Shown here: piece by piece, positions 31,186-42,935 of the stretch
Layout of the letters: each line of letters begins with the position of its first letter
Numbering within the stretch: position 1 is the stretch's first letter
Assembly (NCBI RefSeq): GCF_000731795.2
Contig: NZ_JGVK01000006.1
Span: 1 to 64,000, forward strand
Length of the DNA stretch: 64,000 nucleotides
Source of the DNA: Candidatus Photodesmus blepharonis
GTDB lineage: Bacteria > Pseudomonadota > Gammaproteobacteria > Enterobacterales > Vibrionaceae
Direction: 5' to 3'
Notes under the pieces: generated by a model
Databases searched by the model: none
The model's input: the letters and a program-made list of their open reading frames with translations, nothing else
Told to the model about the DNA's origin: nothing
Position numbers and translations under genes: made by a program

Positions 31186-31455
31186 GTTATTTTGTTTTAC
31201 TTGGCTTTACCCTATCAATTATTAACTAATTTCTTCAGACCATATAAGTGTAATAGTGCATATAGCATAGGTCAATATTTGAAAATTAAATCATAGACTA
31301 TAATATTTATCCTTTGAAATTCAATGAGATTAATTTAAATTAATTACTCAGAAAACCGTTAAATATCTAAAATACCAAACTGTAGCCTAGAGAGTTGTTT
31401 AGGGTCTTGCACGGTTAACTACAGACTATCTAAGGTTTAATATTTTTATTACCAA

Positions 31456-32121
31456 TCAAGAATAAATCTTCTTTCTATCACTTAAAATTTTAGACATCAC
31501 CGTTTTATAAGAAACTCGTAAGGATTCTATACTTGAACAATGCATACCAGTAGCTTCAAGCTTTCCATCGCTAATATTGTAGATTACACCATGTATTTCA
31601 ACATCTTGGTTACGTTTCCAAGCATTTTGCATCACTGCTAAGTTACCTAGGCTATACACTTGTTCAGCAAGATTTATTTCACATAGCTTATCTGTCCATT
31701 TTTCTTTACGAACATCGCTAAACCAACTTTTACGTTTCAAGAACATGTGCCGAATATTCAGTAACCATTGATTCATAAGTTCCAGTGGTGCGTTTTTAAT
31801 TGCTGCACTTATTCCACCACAGTCATAATGCCCACAAACAATGATATGCTTTACCTGAAGTATATCAACAGCATACTGAATTACAGATAAACAATTTAAA
31901 TCTGTATGAATTATCTGATTCGCTATATTACGATGTACGAACAACTCGCCGGAATTGAGACCCGTTAAGTACTCTGCAGGCACTCGACTATCAGAACATC
32001 CAATCCATAGAAAATCTGGATCTTGCCTTTCTCTTAATTTTGTAAAATACTCTGGGGATTTTAGCTTGATTGAATCAGACCAAAATAAATTATTTTTAAA
32101 AAGTTGCTCTATCGTTGACAT
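31456..32121 (-). CDS. can: Beta-class carbonic anhydrase Can
   Basis: Interconverts CO2 and bicarbonate, supplying bicarbonate for carboxylations. The 221 residues compare with 220 in E. coli. The zinc and catalytic residues C42, D44, R46, H98 and C101 are in CSDSR and CGHYDCGG. AGGA lies about 13 nt upstream. In V. cholerae hapR, hpt and can are neighbours (from memory); here hpt is absent and about 290 bp separate luxR from can. Confidence 0.96.
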   Translation of the reverse strand: MSTIEQLFKNNLFWSDSIKLKSPEYFTKLRERQDPDFLWIGCSDSRVPAEYLTGLNSGELFVHRNIANQIIHTDLNCLSVIQYAVDILQVKHIIVCGHYDCGGISAAIKNAPLELMNQWLLNIRHMFLKRKSWFSDVRKEKWTDKLCEINLAEQVYSLGNLAVMQNAWKRNQDVEIHGVIYNISDGKLEATGMHCSSIESLRVSYKTVMSKILSDRKKIYS

Positions 32122-32347
32122 TATTACTTAGTATTCCTGATAATTTTTATTTATTTAGAAAGTTCAGTAGGTATAACGCAAACATAAGTAACAAAATCTG
32201 ATAAAAAGTAATAACCGAATTTATTAACCAACAAGTACATTATCTTTTCTAAATTAATGAAGTTGCATTTAAAGAGGAGTCTTTAAACTATAACTGTTAT
32301 TAGAGAGAACTTTTAGAGAAGTAAATGACCGTCTGTTCTATGTCGTT

Positions 32348-32572
32348 TTACGAAAATGGTACAAATGACACTACCTGTAAGAAATAACCATCACTAGCAA
32401 GGGATTTTTTAATTTTAGGCAATTTATGCTTTTCCATCTTGATCACCATCATAAACACTGGTTTATCAAACATTTGGAGTAAAACATCAGGAACTTCTGA
32501 AAAATCATCCTTCCTAGGAATATAAAGATAAACACCTTCCTTTTTTAAACTTTTATAAAGAAAACAAAACAT
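32348..32572 (-). CDS. ycgL: YcgL-family protein (function unknown)
   Basis: Residues MFCFLYKSLKKEGVYLYIPRKDDFSEVP match the YcgL domain. The ATG at 32572 has AGGTTAG upstream and gives 74 residues; the frame extends further upstream without homology. Relatives are about 90-108 residues and continue past GYYLQLPPPPE; here the end is GYFLQVVSFVPFS, so the C-terminus is truncated or replaced. I see no obvious frameshift that restores it. The function of the family is not established. Confidence 0.8.
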   Translation of the reverse strand: MFCFLYKSLKKEGVYLYIPRKDDFSEVPDVLLQMFDKPVFMMVIKMEKHKLPKIKKSLASDGYFLQVVSFVPFS

Positions 32573-32879
32573 AACTAACCTATAAAATAATGAACAATTT
32601 TCAAACAAATAGACTATAGGCTCACTAGTACCCATTCTATACTATTTGTTCTTCCGATAGAATAAAAATTCGCAGTTAATTTTATTGATAGTATAGAAAT
32701 TAATATTTCTTTCATTTATATTAAGAACACGTTCTCTTACAAAAATACAAGCGATTAAGTCATTATCAAATGCTATTTTTTATAGTACATATTGTAGAAT
32801 GTAGATCCTGTTTCTCAGCGCAACGCTGAGTAGAACAATACAACATAGTTTGATACTGAATGAGCAAGGGTAGGCTAAG
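32573..32879. other. 307-bp divergent spacer between ycgL and zapB
   Basis: AT-rich region separating ycgL (reverse) from zapB (forward). Its one clear feature is the perfect hairpin at 32814-32830 described separately. A TAGAAT-like -10 element lies at about 32795 for the zapB direction. No other coding or RNA signal was seen. Confidence 0.55.
32814..32830 (+). promoter_or_regulatory. Perfect 7-bp GC-rich hairpin in zapB leader
   Basis: CTCAGCG (32814-32820) pairs with CGCTGAG (32824-32830) around CAA. It is GC-rich in a strongly AT-rich spacer and about 50 bp before zapB. There is no following T tract on the + strand, so it is not a standard terminator. It may be a 5' mRNA stabiliser or part of a leader. 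Confidence 0.45.
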
Positions 32880-33122
32880 ATGTCTTTTGAAGTACTAGAA
32901 CAATTAGAAGCGAAAATTCAAGCAGCAGTAGACACAATTGTACTCCTTCAAATGGAGGTTGAAGAACTGAAAGCAGACAAAGAAAGACTTACCAAGGAAA
33001 CAAACGAACTAAAAAAAAGCCGAGAAAAACTTGAATCCAAAGCTCAACAAATTCAACAAGAGCATGCTGCATGGCAAGATCGTATTCGTAATCTCCTGGA
33101 TAAAATGAATAATGTTGAATAA
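32880..33122 (+). CDS. zapB: Cell division protein ZapB
   Basis: Small all-coiled-coil Z-ring factor that links FtsZ, through ZapA, to MatP. The 80 residues match E. coli (81). [20 protein letters not shown] and [13 protein letters not shown] are typical, followed by heptads through the full length ending [12 protein letters not shown]. The start has GTAGGCTAAG upstream. It lies next to the ffs RNA gene. Confidence 0.95.
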   Translation: MSFEVLEQLEAKIQAAVDTIVLLQMEVEELKADKERLTKETNELKKSREKLESKAQQIQQEHAAWQDRIRNLLDKMNNVE

Positions 33123-33381
33123 TCAAAAGCAAAAACTTAAATGATAAAAAATCAACTCACGATAGATTAGCTTGATTATTTTACGTATCAACACTTTAGT
33201 AATTGTACTATACTGCATAAATGGTTTATGAGTAATCTAAAGCATAGTTTTAAACAATGTGTTTGCAGTATAATATTTTTCATTGCACATTATCTGCGTC
33301 GTCTGTAGACATTTCGCTTGAATTGATCGTAAATATAAGGCAGAATTACCAAGATTTGTGTGCTATTACACAATGGAGTAC

Positions 33382-33486
33382 ATGGAGATCTTAGCATTTG
33401 CAACAATAGCTCGTAACCTGGTCAGGTTCGGAAGGAAGCAGCCACAGCGTGTGTTTTGTGTGCAAAATTTAGCCAGGGTCTCCACC
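33382..33486 (+). ncRNA. ffs: Signal recognition particle 4.5S RNA
   Basis: The conserved domain IV loop is seen as GTCAGGTTCGGAAGGAAGCA near 33421-33440, including the GGAA tetraloop and the asymmetric loop. The terminal stem TGGAGATC (33383-33390) pairs with GGGTCTCCA at 33476-33484, including a G-U pair. The total of about 105 nt is slightly shorter than the 114 nt of E. coli. Exact ends are estimated. It works with Ffh (24310-25674). Confidence 0.92.
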
Positions 33487-33530
33487 ATCGGCTTCTTACT
33501 TGGTCGAGCGGTAACGATTGATTCCAAGCC

Positions 33531-34370
33531 TTAACTATTGTCGTCAGTAAAATTTTTTGGTAAGTTCACTTTCATTTCATTCCAGATATCTAAACTACTG
33601 AATCCATGAGAATATATAACAGATGAAACTTTTTCGAGATCATCATCTTCGCAAACATCAAGCAATTTAAAATAAAAGCTAAGAGCCAACTCTCTAGCTT
33701 CTAAGTTTGAGAAGTAATAATTACTAACACGATAATACAACTTTTTTAGACCATTAAAGATTAAACCATAAATCCGGTTGCGAGAGTAAAATGCTAATCG
33801 TTGAAATAATATATAATCATGATAACTAAATACCTTTGCGACCCAAGTACCCTGACATCTCTGATCATTGTCCTTGCTTTCGCTCTTAACTTGCTGAAAG
33901 AGTGGATCGACATATAGTGATGATTTCAAAAACTCATCCCAATCTCTCATTTTTTGTACTGCTTTACAAGACTCAATCGCATTTAAAATAGTCCGTTTAG
34001 AAACATCTTTATTCGCTTTGAAAGCATCGATCATAAAAATAGAACTAATGCTAGTCCTAGCTAAAATGAAGTTTTCAACAATAGAAGTTACGTTATCAGA
34101 ATCCAATGTCATTAATGTGTCTAAGATATTTAGTCCAGCGGTTTCCATAAATTTATTTATTTTTGTTGGCCTACCATGCTGAATAGTCAACCAACCATCG
34201 CGAGATAAACGTTGCAGTACCTCTCTCAAAGTTGTACGAGTAACGCCAATTAACTCTGATAATTCACGTTCTGCAGGAAGGATAGAACTTGGAGGAAAGC
34301 GGCCATTCCAAATACTCTCAATTATATACTTTTCCGCAAATCCTGCTGGAGTTTTCGCTTTAATCACCAT
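33531..34370 (-). CDS. fadR: Fatty acid metabolism regulator FadR (Vibrio-type)
   Basis: GntR-family regulator: represses beta-oxidation and activates unsaturated fatty-acid synthesis, released by acyl-CoA. The N-terminal winged helix includes PAERELSELIGVTRTTLREVLQRLSRDGW. The acyl-CoA domain has LAFYSRNRIYGL. At 279 residues it is about 40 longer than E. coli FadR. The extra segment (about 146-187) matches the insertion known in Vibrio FadR, which improves ligand binding. nhaB, its usual divergent neighbour, is 24 kb away. Confidence 0.95.
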   Translation of the reverse strand: MVIKAKTPAGFAEKYIIESIWNGRFPPSSILPAERELSELIGVTRTTLREVLQRLSRDGWLTIQHGRPTKINKFMETAGLNILDTLMTLDSDNVTSIVENFILARTSISSIFMIDAFKANKDVSKRTILNAIESCKAVQKMRDWDEFLKSSLYVDPLFQQVKSESKDNDQRCQGTWVAKVFSYHDYILFQRLAFYSRNRIYGLIFNGLKKLYYRVSNYYFSNLEARELALSFYFKLLDVCEDDDLEKVSSVIYSHGFSSLDIWNEMKVNLPKNFTDDNS

Positions 34371-35025
34371 TAAGCATTTTTCCAGTTTCTTACCGATACA
34401 AGTCTGACCATTGTACCATTAATTAAAGCGATCCGGAAATAAACATCAAACTAACTAGATTCAACAATTAGATCTAGATCTAATATTCGCTATCATACAA
34501 TGGTTTTACTAAATTTAGAGAAATAAAAACAATAAAACATCTAAATATAAACTTAGTTTTAAATAGAAAAATAAACAATTTACGTTATTTTAGTATATCG
34601 CTATCTCAAGCTAAACGGTACTGTTGCTTAAGAATATTGATTGCTTCAACTTAATAGTTAAATTTTCGTTCTGGAGCACAAAATATAGAAGACTAGAACC
34701 GAAGATAAGATAATCAAGATAACAACAGAAAATAAAAAAGATAATACTTAATTCAACAAATTTCACTACAAACAAGCTATGATATCTTTGCTTTCTCAAA
34801 TGAACTAAATTAATGAAATAACCTAACATTCATTGGCAATAGTCATCGCTGTCATCAATAATAGCTTCATCATTGGCACGGATTCATCTATGTTAGCCTG
34901 CAAAGATAGCCAAAAATTATCGGTATCACGAAAATTTAAACTGCTTGAACTGTAAAAATTTAGTAATATGGAAATACGATCTAAATCTTGGCTGCGTCCA
35001 ATACGTTAATTAGGATAATATTTTT
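34371..35025. other. 655-bp divergent spacer between fadR and gltX
   Basis: AT-rich DNA with no recognised gene. An open frame at 34611-34829 (reverse) is hydrophobic and lysine-poor, without family resemblance, and I reject it. The final 60 bp before gltX should hold its promoter; no clear element stands out. No terminator hairpin found. Confidence 0.55.
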
Positions 35026-36447
35026 GTGACAATTAAAACTCGTTTTGCTCCTAGTCCTACTGGTTATCTGCATGTTGGTGGAGCAAGGACAGCACTTTAT
35101 TCCTGGCTTTTTGCAAAAAATCAAGGCGGAAAATTCGTACTACGAATAGAAGATACAGACATAAAACGTTCCACTGAGAACGCCGTAAATGAAATTCTTG
35201 AAGGGATTAAATGGATGGAGATTGAATGGGATGAAGGACCTTATTATCAAACGAAACGCTTTGATCGTTATAATCAAATAATAGACAAACTTCTTGCTGA
35301 AGATAAAGCATTTAAGTGCTATGCCTCCAAAGAATTATTAGATGAAATTCGAACAGAACAAGAAATAAATAAAGAAATACCTCGCTATGATGCAAATCAC
35401 CCTAAAATCAAAAAACAAAATGCGGTAGCTAAAAACGGTGATTCTTACGTTGTGCGTTTTCGCAATCCAAAATCAGGTAATGTCGTCTTTAACGATCAAG
35501 TGCATGGTTGTATTAAAGTCGCTAACAAACAGTTAGATGATCTAGTCATCCGTCGTGCTGATGGTACACCAACATATAATTTTTGTGTTGTCATTGATGA
35601 CTGGGATATGGGCATTACTCATGTTGTTCGCGGTGAAGACCATATTAGCAACACACCTCGCCAAATTAATATCTATAAAGCTCTTGGAGCACCAGTACCA
35701 ACTTTCGCACACTGCGCGATGATCTTAGACGATAACGGAACCAAACTATCAAAACGTCATGGTGCCATATCCATCACAAAATACCGTGATGAAGGTTATT
35801 TGCCGAATGCATTAAATAATTATTTAATTCGTTTAGGTTGGTCTCATGGTGATCAAGAAATTTTTTCCAAAGAGGAAATGGTAAATTTTTTTAGCTTGGA
35901 GGCAATTTCCAAGTCTGCATCTTCACTAAACTCAAAAAAATTACTTTGGTTAAACAACTACTACATAAAAACTTCAAAGCCTGAATATGTAGCCAAACAC
36001 CTTCAATGGCACTTAAATAAACAATGCATTAAGCAAAAAAATGGCCCCCCGTTAACTAAAGTAATAGAGATAGTTGGCGAGCGCTGTAATACACTAGTTG
36101 AACTCGTAGAGCAATCTCGTTATTTTTATGAAAATTTTTCTGAATTTGAAGTAAACGCTGCAAACAAATATCTGTGTAAAATAGCCGAAAAACCGCTTAC
36201 ACTTGCTCTTAAGAAAATACAAAATTTAACTGAATGGACAGTAGAAAACCTTCGTAACATGATTTCTGAAGTATGCATAGAACTAGAAATTAGCATGGTT
36301 AAAGTTGGTATGCCATTACGTGTAGCAGTAACAGGAAAGGCTAAATCTCCCTCTATTGATTTAGTGATGCATTTAATTGGTCAAGACCGTACAATCACGC
36401 GCATCAAAGTAGCTTTAGATTTTATTGCTACGCTAAAGGTGGAATAA
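35026..36447 (+). CDS. gltX: Glutamate--tRNA ligase GltX
   Basis: Charges tRNA-Glu. The 473 residues match the family. The class I HIGH motif appears as HVGG in [15 protein letters not shown], and KMSKS as KLSKR. The catalytic domain is about 1-320 and the anticodon-binding domain follows. The start is GTG, with AGGA about 9 nt upstream, and the protein begins [13 protein letters not shown] as in Vibrio. It converges on groL and shares a terminator with it. Confidence 0.97.
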   Translation: MTIKTRFAPSPTGYLHVGGARTALYSWLFAKNQGGKFVLRIEDTDIKRSTENAVNEILEGIKWMEIEWDEGPYYQTKRFDRYNQIIDKLLAEDKAFKCYASKELLDEIRTEQEINKEIPRYDANHPKIKKQNAVAKNGDSYVVRFRNPKSGNVVFNDQVHGCIKVANKQLDDLVIRRADGTPTYNFCVVIDDWDMGITHVVRGEDHISNTPRQINIYKALGAPVPTFAHCAMILDDNGTKLSKRHGAISITKYRDEGYLPNALNNYLIRLGWSHGDQEIFSKEEMVNFFSLEAISKSASSLNSKKLLWLNNYYIKTSKPEYVAKHLQWHLNKQCIKQKNGPPLTKVIEIVGERCNTLVELVEQSRYFYENFSEFEVNAANKYLCKIAEKPLTLALKKIQNLTEWTVENLRNMISEVCIELEISMVKVGMPLRVAVTGKAKSPSIDLVMHLIGQDRTITRIKVALDFIATLKVE

Positions 36448-36478
36448 ATTTAAAGAAAGATACAGTCTAATCGAACAA

Positions 36479-36504
36479 AAGGTCGAAACTTTCGTTTCGA
36501 CCTT
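36479..36504 (-). terminator. Terminator between convergent gltX and groL
   Basis: A perfect 11-bp inverted repeat (AAGGTCGAAAC/GTTTCGACCTT, loop TTTC) lies between the convergent stops. On the reverse strand the stem is followed by TTTTG, fitting termination of groS-groL. On the forward strand the tail is TTAATCC, a weaker T tract for gltX. Likely bidirectional. Confidence 0.8.
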
Positions 36505-36543
36505 AATCCTGAAAAATAATGACAATACAGCTTTATGCGAACT

Positions 36544-38217
<1,674 letters not shown>

Positions 38218-38249
38218 TTAGTTTATACGTTTTGAACCAGAGCAAAAAA

Positions 38250-38540
38250 TTACTCGACGATCGCCATAATGTCGTTTTCAGACATGATAAGGACTTCTTT
38301 ACCGTCAATCTTCTCTGTTTTTGTACCGTAACCATCTGAAAAAACAACAACATCACCCACTTTTACGTCTAGTGGTTGAACTGTACCATTCTCTAAAATA
38401 CGGCCCTTACCTACGGCTAAAACTGTACCACGAGTTGATTTTTCTGCAGCAGAGCCAGTTAGAACAATACCACCTGCTGATTTTGATTCAACTTCTTGGC
38501 GCTCTACAATAACTCGGTCTTGTAATGGACGAATATTCAT
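38250..38540 (-). CDS. groS: 10 kDa co-chaperonin GroES
   Basis: Seven-subunit lid of the GroEL chamber. The 96 residues start [12 protein letters not shown], with a mobile loop region [14 protein letters not shown] and typical [20 protein letters not shown] precedes the start. It is transcribed from the heat-shock-type promoter 85 bp upstream. Confidence 0.98.
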   Translation of the reverse strand: MNIRPLQDRVIVERQEVESKSAGGIVLTGSAAEKSTRGTVLAVGKGRILENGTVQPLDVKVGDVVVFSDGYGTKTEKIDGKEVLIMSENDIMAIVE

Positions 38541-38624
38541 CAGTCCTCTCTCCTGAAAATTTCTATATGATTTGATAAATGCGTACTATCCAAATAATAA
38601 ATTTGGAGCAACGCCTCGCGGATG

Positions 38625-38653
38625 ATATGTGGGATACATTTAGTAAATCCAAG
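38625..38653 (-). promoter_or_regulatory. Sigma-32-type promoter of groS-groL
   Basis: On the reverse strand, CTTGGA (38653-38648) is followed after 14 bases by a CCCACATAT element (38633-38625). These resemble the heat-shock consensus CTTGAA and CCCCATNT. A run of seven C residues precedes the -35. The spacing and position, about 85 bp before the GroES start, are as expected for groE. Confidence 0.7.
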
Positions 38654-38802
38654 GGGGGGAAATTATTTTTTTTGTGATTTAAACTACAAAATAATTCATT
38701 AATTTACAACGAAATGAAACTTCGACTGAAATTTCCCTAGAGATTTAATCTTTAAACGCAAAACTTTAAGCATATCGGAGACTGTCTGTTTAAAAACTGA
38801 AA

Positions 38803-40947
38803 TTAGTTTTTTGGCTGATTAGCTTGGATTGCAGTTAATGCAATGGTGTAAACAATATCCTCAACAAGCGCTCCTCTTGACAGATCGTTAACTGGTTTAC
38901 GCATTCCTTGAAGCATTGGACCGATCGATAATAAATCTGCAGAACGTTGTACTGCTTTGTAAGTTGTATTACCCGTATTTAAATCTGGAAATATAAACAC
39001 TGTAGCCTTACCTGCTACAGGAGAATTAGGTGCTTTAGAAGCAGCCACATTCTCCATAATCGCTGCATCATACTGCAAAGGACCATCAATCACAAGATCA
39101 GGACGCTTTTCTTGTACAATCTTGGTTGCTTCACGCACCTTGTCCACATCAACACCTTTTCCGGATTCACCTGTAGAATAAGAGATCATCGCAACACGAG
39201 GTTCAATTCCAAACATCGATGCAGAATCCGCAGATTGTATGGCAATCTCAGCCAATTGTTTTGCGTTTGGATCTGGATTAATCGCACAATCACCGTATAC
39301 CAAAACTTGATCAGGCAACAACATAAAAAAGATCGAAGACACAATGGATACGCCAGGCGCCGTTTTAATTATTTGGAGTGGAGGAATAACAGTGTTTGCG
39401 GTCGTATGAACCGCGCCGGATACAAGGCCATCGACCTCATCACTTTCAAGCATCATAGTACCCAGAAAGACGGAATCTTTTAATTTTTCACGTGCAGCTA
39501 CTTCCGTCATGCCTTTTTCTCTACGAAGTTCCACCAAAAGAGCAACATAATTATTACGAACTGAATTAGAATCAATAATTTCAATACCTTTGCCTAATTC
39601 AATGTCCTGTTGTCTCGCAACATGACAGATTTCTTCTGGGTTGCCAAGAAGTACGCATGTCGCAATACCACGCTCTGCACAAATAGCTGCAGCTTTAATT
39701 GTACGTGGTTCACTACCTTCTGGAAGAACAATACGTTTATCTGCCTGACGTGCATATTCAGTTAGTTGGTAACGGAATGCCGGCGGACTAAAACGACAAA
39801 TCTTCTGAATATCTTTAGATAGCGAATTGATCCAAGAATCGCTAAGATACCTAGCTACATAATCACTAACATATTCAATACGCTCTTTATCATCAGCTGG
39901 CACTTCAAGATTAAAATTTTGCAAACTAAGAGAAGTTGACCATGTATCACCTTGAACTTTAAAAATTGGAAGACCAGTTTCAAATGCAGACTTACACAGT
40001 GCAATGATTTGCTCTGGTATGTTATAACCACCAGTGAGTAAAATAGCTCCAATTTCAATGCCGTTTTTAGCTGCTAGCGCTACCGCAACAATTACATCTG
40101 AGCGATCTGCTGAAGTTACAAGCAACGAACCTGATTTAAAATATTCGATCATGTATGGTAAAGAACGTGCACAAAAGGTAATGTGCTTGATTCGCCGACT
40201 TTCGATTTCACCTTCGTTGATAATTTCAGCTTTAAGATATGCTGCCATGTCAATAGCACGTGTTGCAATTAGATCGATACTCCAAGGAACACAACCAAGA
40301 ACACGAATTGGACTAGAACTAAATATTTGCATTACCTCAATATGCATTTGATCAACTTTGTTTGCATCACTAAAAATTTCAGACAAATCAGGACGAGCTC
40401 TGCCCGCTTCATCAATTGGAGCATTAAGTCTATTAACTATAACACCTGAAATATTTTTATTTTTGGTTCCTCCAAAGTTCGAACATGTCACTTCGATATG
40501 TTCCTTGAGTTGAGCTGGATTATTGCTGTATGGAGTCGTAATAAAAACAATCTCGGCGTCAAGTGTTTTGGCAATTTTTTCATTTATTTGGTTTGCGAAC
40601 AGATGTTTACGACTTGAAACGAGTCCTTCTATCAGTACTACTTCAGCTTCCTTATTAATCTTATTGTATTCTTCGACAACAAACTCAAGAAGTATATCCA
40701 TCTTCTCGCGACCAATTAAAGCCTCAGCTGTACTAATTGGGATAGGATCACCTACGATAACATTACCCTTTTCAGCGATAATCGTTGAGGTTAAATCTGA
40801 TTGATTCACACCGTTACGAGTTTGAGTAATTGGTTTATAGAAAGAAGCTTTTACACTTCTGCGCTCCATTGCACGTAATACTCCCATACTAACGCTAGTG
40901 AGCCCAACACCAGCACCAGCGGGAATCAGCATAATAGCACGTGACAT
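38803..40947 (-). CDS. pta: Phosphate acetyltransferase Pta
   Basis: Converts acetyl-CoA and phosphate to acetyl phosphate. The 714 residues match the E. coli long form. Domains in order are an N-terminal P-loop-like region, a DRTGG regulatory domain (about 215-330), and the catalytic PTA domain (about 390-714), with [20 protein letters not shown] and [12 protein letters not shown] precedes the ATG. It is the partner of ackA, 84 bp upstream. The order ackA-pta is standard. Confidence 0.97.
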   Translation of the reverse strand: MSRAIMLIPAGAGVGLTSVSMGVLRAMERRSVKASFYKPITQTRNGVNQSDLTSTIIAEKGNVIVGDPIPISTAEALIGREKMDILLEFVVEEYNKINKEAEVVLIEGLVSSRKHLFANQINEKIAKTLDAEIVFITTPYSNNPAQLKEHIEVTCSNFGGTKNKNISGVIVNRLNAPIDEAGRARPDLSEIFSDANKVDQMHIEVMQIFSSSPIRVLGCVPWSIDLIATRAIDMAAYLKAEIINEGEIESRRIKHITFCARSLPYMIEYFKSGSLLVTSADRSDVIVAVALAAKNGIEIGAILLTGGYNIPEQIIALCKSAFETGLPIFKVQGDTWSTSLSLQNFNLEVPADDKERIEYVSDYVARYLSDSWINSLSKDIQKICRFSPPAFRYQLTEYARQADKRIVLPEGSEPRTIKAAAICAERGIATCVLLGNPEEICHVARQQDIELGKGIEIIDSNSVRNNYVALLVELRREKGMTEVAAREKLKDSVFLGTMMLESDEVDGLVSGAVHTTANTVIPPLQIIKTAPGVSIVSSIFFMLLPDQVLVYGDCAINPDPNAKQLAEIAIQSADSASMFGIEPRVAMISYSTGESGKGVDVDKVREATKIVQEKRPDLVIDGPLQYDAAIMENVAASKAPNSPVAGKATVFIFPDLNTGNTTYKAVQRSADLLSIGPMLQGMRKPVNDLSRGALVEDIVYTIALTAIQANQPKN

Positions 40948-41031
40948 TCTTATAATACCTCTAATGTATTTATTTGAAATAAAATCTCAACTGATGATAG
41001 ATAATCATCTAAAGTCAAATCCGAAAATTAA

Positions 41032-42228
41032 CTAAATACTTGCTAGCCTAGCAGTATCTTCTGCAATGACTAATTCTTCGTTGGTTGAAATAACCATTGC
41101 AGGAATATTACTACATTCAGTAGTAATAACGCCTTGAACACCAAAACGAGCTTTTAGATTTTTTTCTTTATCTACTTTAATACCCAAGATACTTATACGC
41201 TTAAGAACCATTTCACGAATTAAACCTGAATTTTCACCAATTCCACCAGTAAACACAATGGCATCGAGACGTCCTTCCAATACTGCAGTATATCCAGAAA
41301 CATATTTAGCTAGGCGATGACAAAACACGTCCATCGCGCGACTTGCCTCTTCTTTCTTATCATAATTACTTTCAATAAAACGACAATCAGAAACTGTTTC
41401 AGTTAAACCAATAAAACCAGACTCCTTAGTTAATATATTGTTTATTTTCTTAACTGAATAACCAAGAGTGTCATGTAAGTGGAAAATAATCCCAGGATCA
41501 ATATCACCAGAACGAGTTCCCATTACCAAACCTTCAAGCGGAGTCAAACCCATCGAGGTATCTACAGAACATCCATTTTTAATAGCACATATAGAAGCAC
41601 CATTACCTAAATGACAGCTAATGATGTTTATTTTCTCTACAGCTTTATTAAGAATGCGTGTACATTCACGAGTAATAAAAAAATGGGAAGTACCATGCAT
41701 ACCATAACGGCGAATACCATGCTCTTTATACAAATAATAGGGTAAAGGATATAAATATGACTCTTCAGGCATTGTTTGATGAAAAGCAGTATCAAACACA
41801 GCGACGTTTTTAAGTCCTGGAAAAGATTTTTGTGCTGCTTTGATTCCAATCACATGAGCAGGATTGTGGAGTGGTGCTAGCATTGCGCATTCTTCAATAC
41901 CTTTTAATACTTTATCAGTAATGAGAATAGATTGAGTAAACTTTTCACCACCATGCACGATACGATGACCGATGGCAGCTATATTTTTCGAAATTTCTAG
42001 CTTAGAAGTTAAAATAGTTTTTACTATAAATGTTAAAGCTTCTCCATGAATAGTAATATCATTAGATCGTTTTTCATGTTCATCGTGAAATTTCCATTTA
42101 ATACAGGCTTCTGGAAGATATAGGCATTCCGCAAGCCCTGTTAAGTATTCCATACCACTTTTCGCATTAACAACAGCAAACTTAAGAGAAGAACTACCGC
42201 AATTTAAAACTAAAACCAACTTGCACAT
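41032..42228 (-). CDS. ackA: Acetate kinase AckA
   Basis: Makes ATP and acetate from acetyl phosphate. The 398 residues show the actin-like nucleotide motifs [52 protein letters not shown] and [13 protein letters not shown] lies before the ATG. With aceEF-lpdA and pta it gives a complete pyruvate-to-acetate route in this window. Confidence 0.97.
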   Translation of the reverse strand: MCKLVLVLNCGSSSLKFAVVNAKSGMEYLTGLAECLYLPEACIKWKFHDEHEKRSNDITIHGEALTFIVKTILTSKLEISKNIAAIGHRIVHGGEKFTQSILITDKVLKGIEECAMLAPLHNPAHVIGIKAAQKSFPGLKNVAVFDTAFHQTMPEESYLYPLPYYLYKEHGIRRYGMHGTSHFFITRECTRILNKAVEKINIISCHLGNGASICAIKNGCSVDTSMGLTPLEGLVMGTRSGDIDPGIIFHLHDTLGYSVKKINNILTKESGFIGLTETVSDCRFIESNYDKKEEASRAMDVFCHRLAKYVSGYTAVLEGRLDAIVFTGGIGENSGLIREMVLKRISILGIKVDKEKNLKARFGVQGVITTECSNIPAMVISTNEELVIAEDTARLASI

Positions 42229-42935
42229 GATTTATTTTACCTACTTATTTAATTAATCAACTTACACGAAGCATAAAAAATCAAGAATAATCTCATTTTT
42301 GTGTACTATCTTGATTGAAAAAAATCGTATGCACGCACAAATGGCTTAACCTTATTGTATTTTTTAAAACGACATGTTGCGCTATTAAAAACTTCACAAT
42401 TTTTATAAATAATACCGACGCTTAAACTGTCAATCAAAGCTGTAAATGCTAATTTATAGTTAGGAAACGAACAAGAATATTACAATTATTACTCAATATA
42501 CAGTATCCTAGTTGCTACCATGTATTGTGAAGTGCCTAAATAAACTTTGACTAAATACCTAAATCAGTTTTTCGCAAGTGAAAAATAAACGCCGTAGTCA
42601 CGGTATGCCATAATTAAAAATGATAACTTGTGGCATATCAGTAAAGAAGCATGTGACTTGTTATCCGAAACAGCTGCAAATGAATTGCGTTACTTGACCT
42701 ACTTCTGACGTAAAAATAGAATTCTTTAAATCGCACAGTAAGTCTGATGTCGTAAGAAATAACATTTACCTTTAAGCGTAATACGATTTGCTGAACATCT
42801 CTGATTTTTTAAAAATCTTTTCTAATTTTGAAGAAAGGTCAGTAATATAAACAGATAGACTTATAGATGTTATAATCAACATTAGTATTTGTTTAACTAA
42901 TTTTCATGCCCTGCTTTAATCGCAGAAATGTAAAA
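42229..42935. other. 707-bp spacer between lpdA and ackA
   Basis: AT-rich with stops in every frame. It includes an inverted repeat TATGCCA/TGGCATA (42604-42610 and 42631-42637, 20-nt loop) and an A/T hairpin near 42567-42586. Neither has a convincing T tract. In relatives yfbV is close to ackA; I did not recognise a remnant of it. Confidence 0.5.

Noticed and set aside
34611-34829. 72-residue reverse frame between fadR and gltX
   Set aside because: Low-complexity hydrophobic composition typical of AT-rich spacer, no homology recognised.
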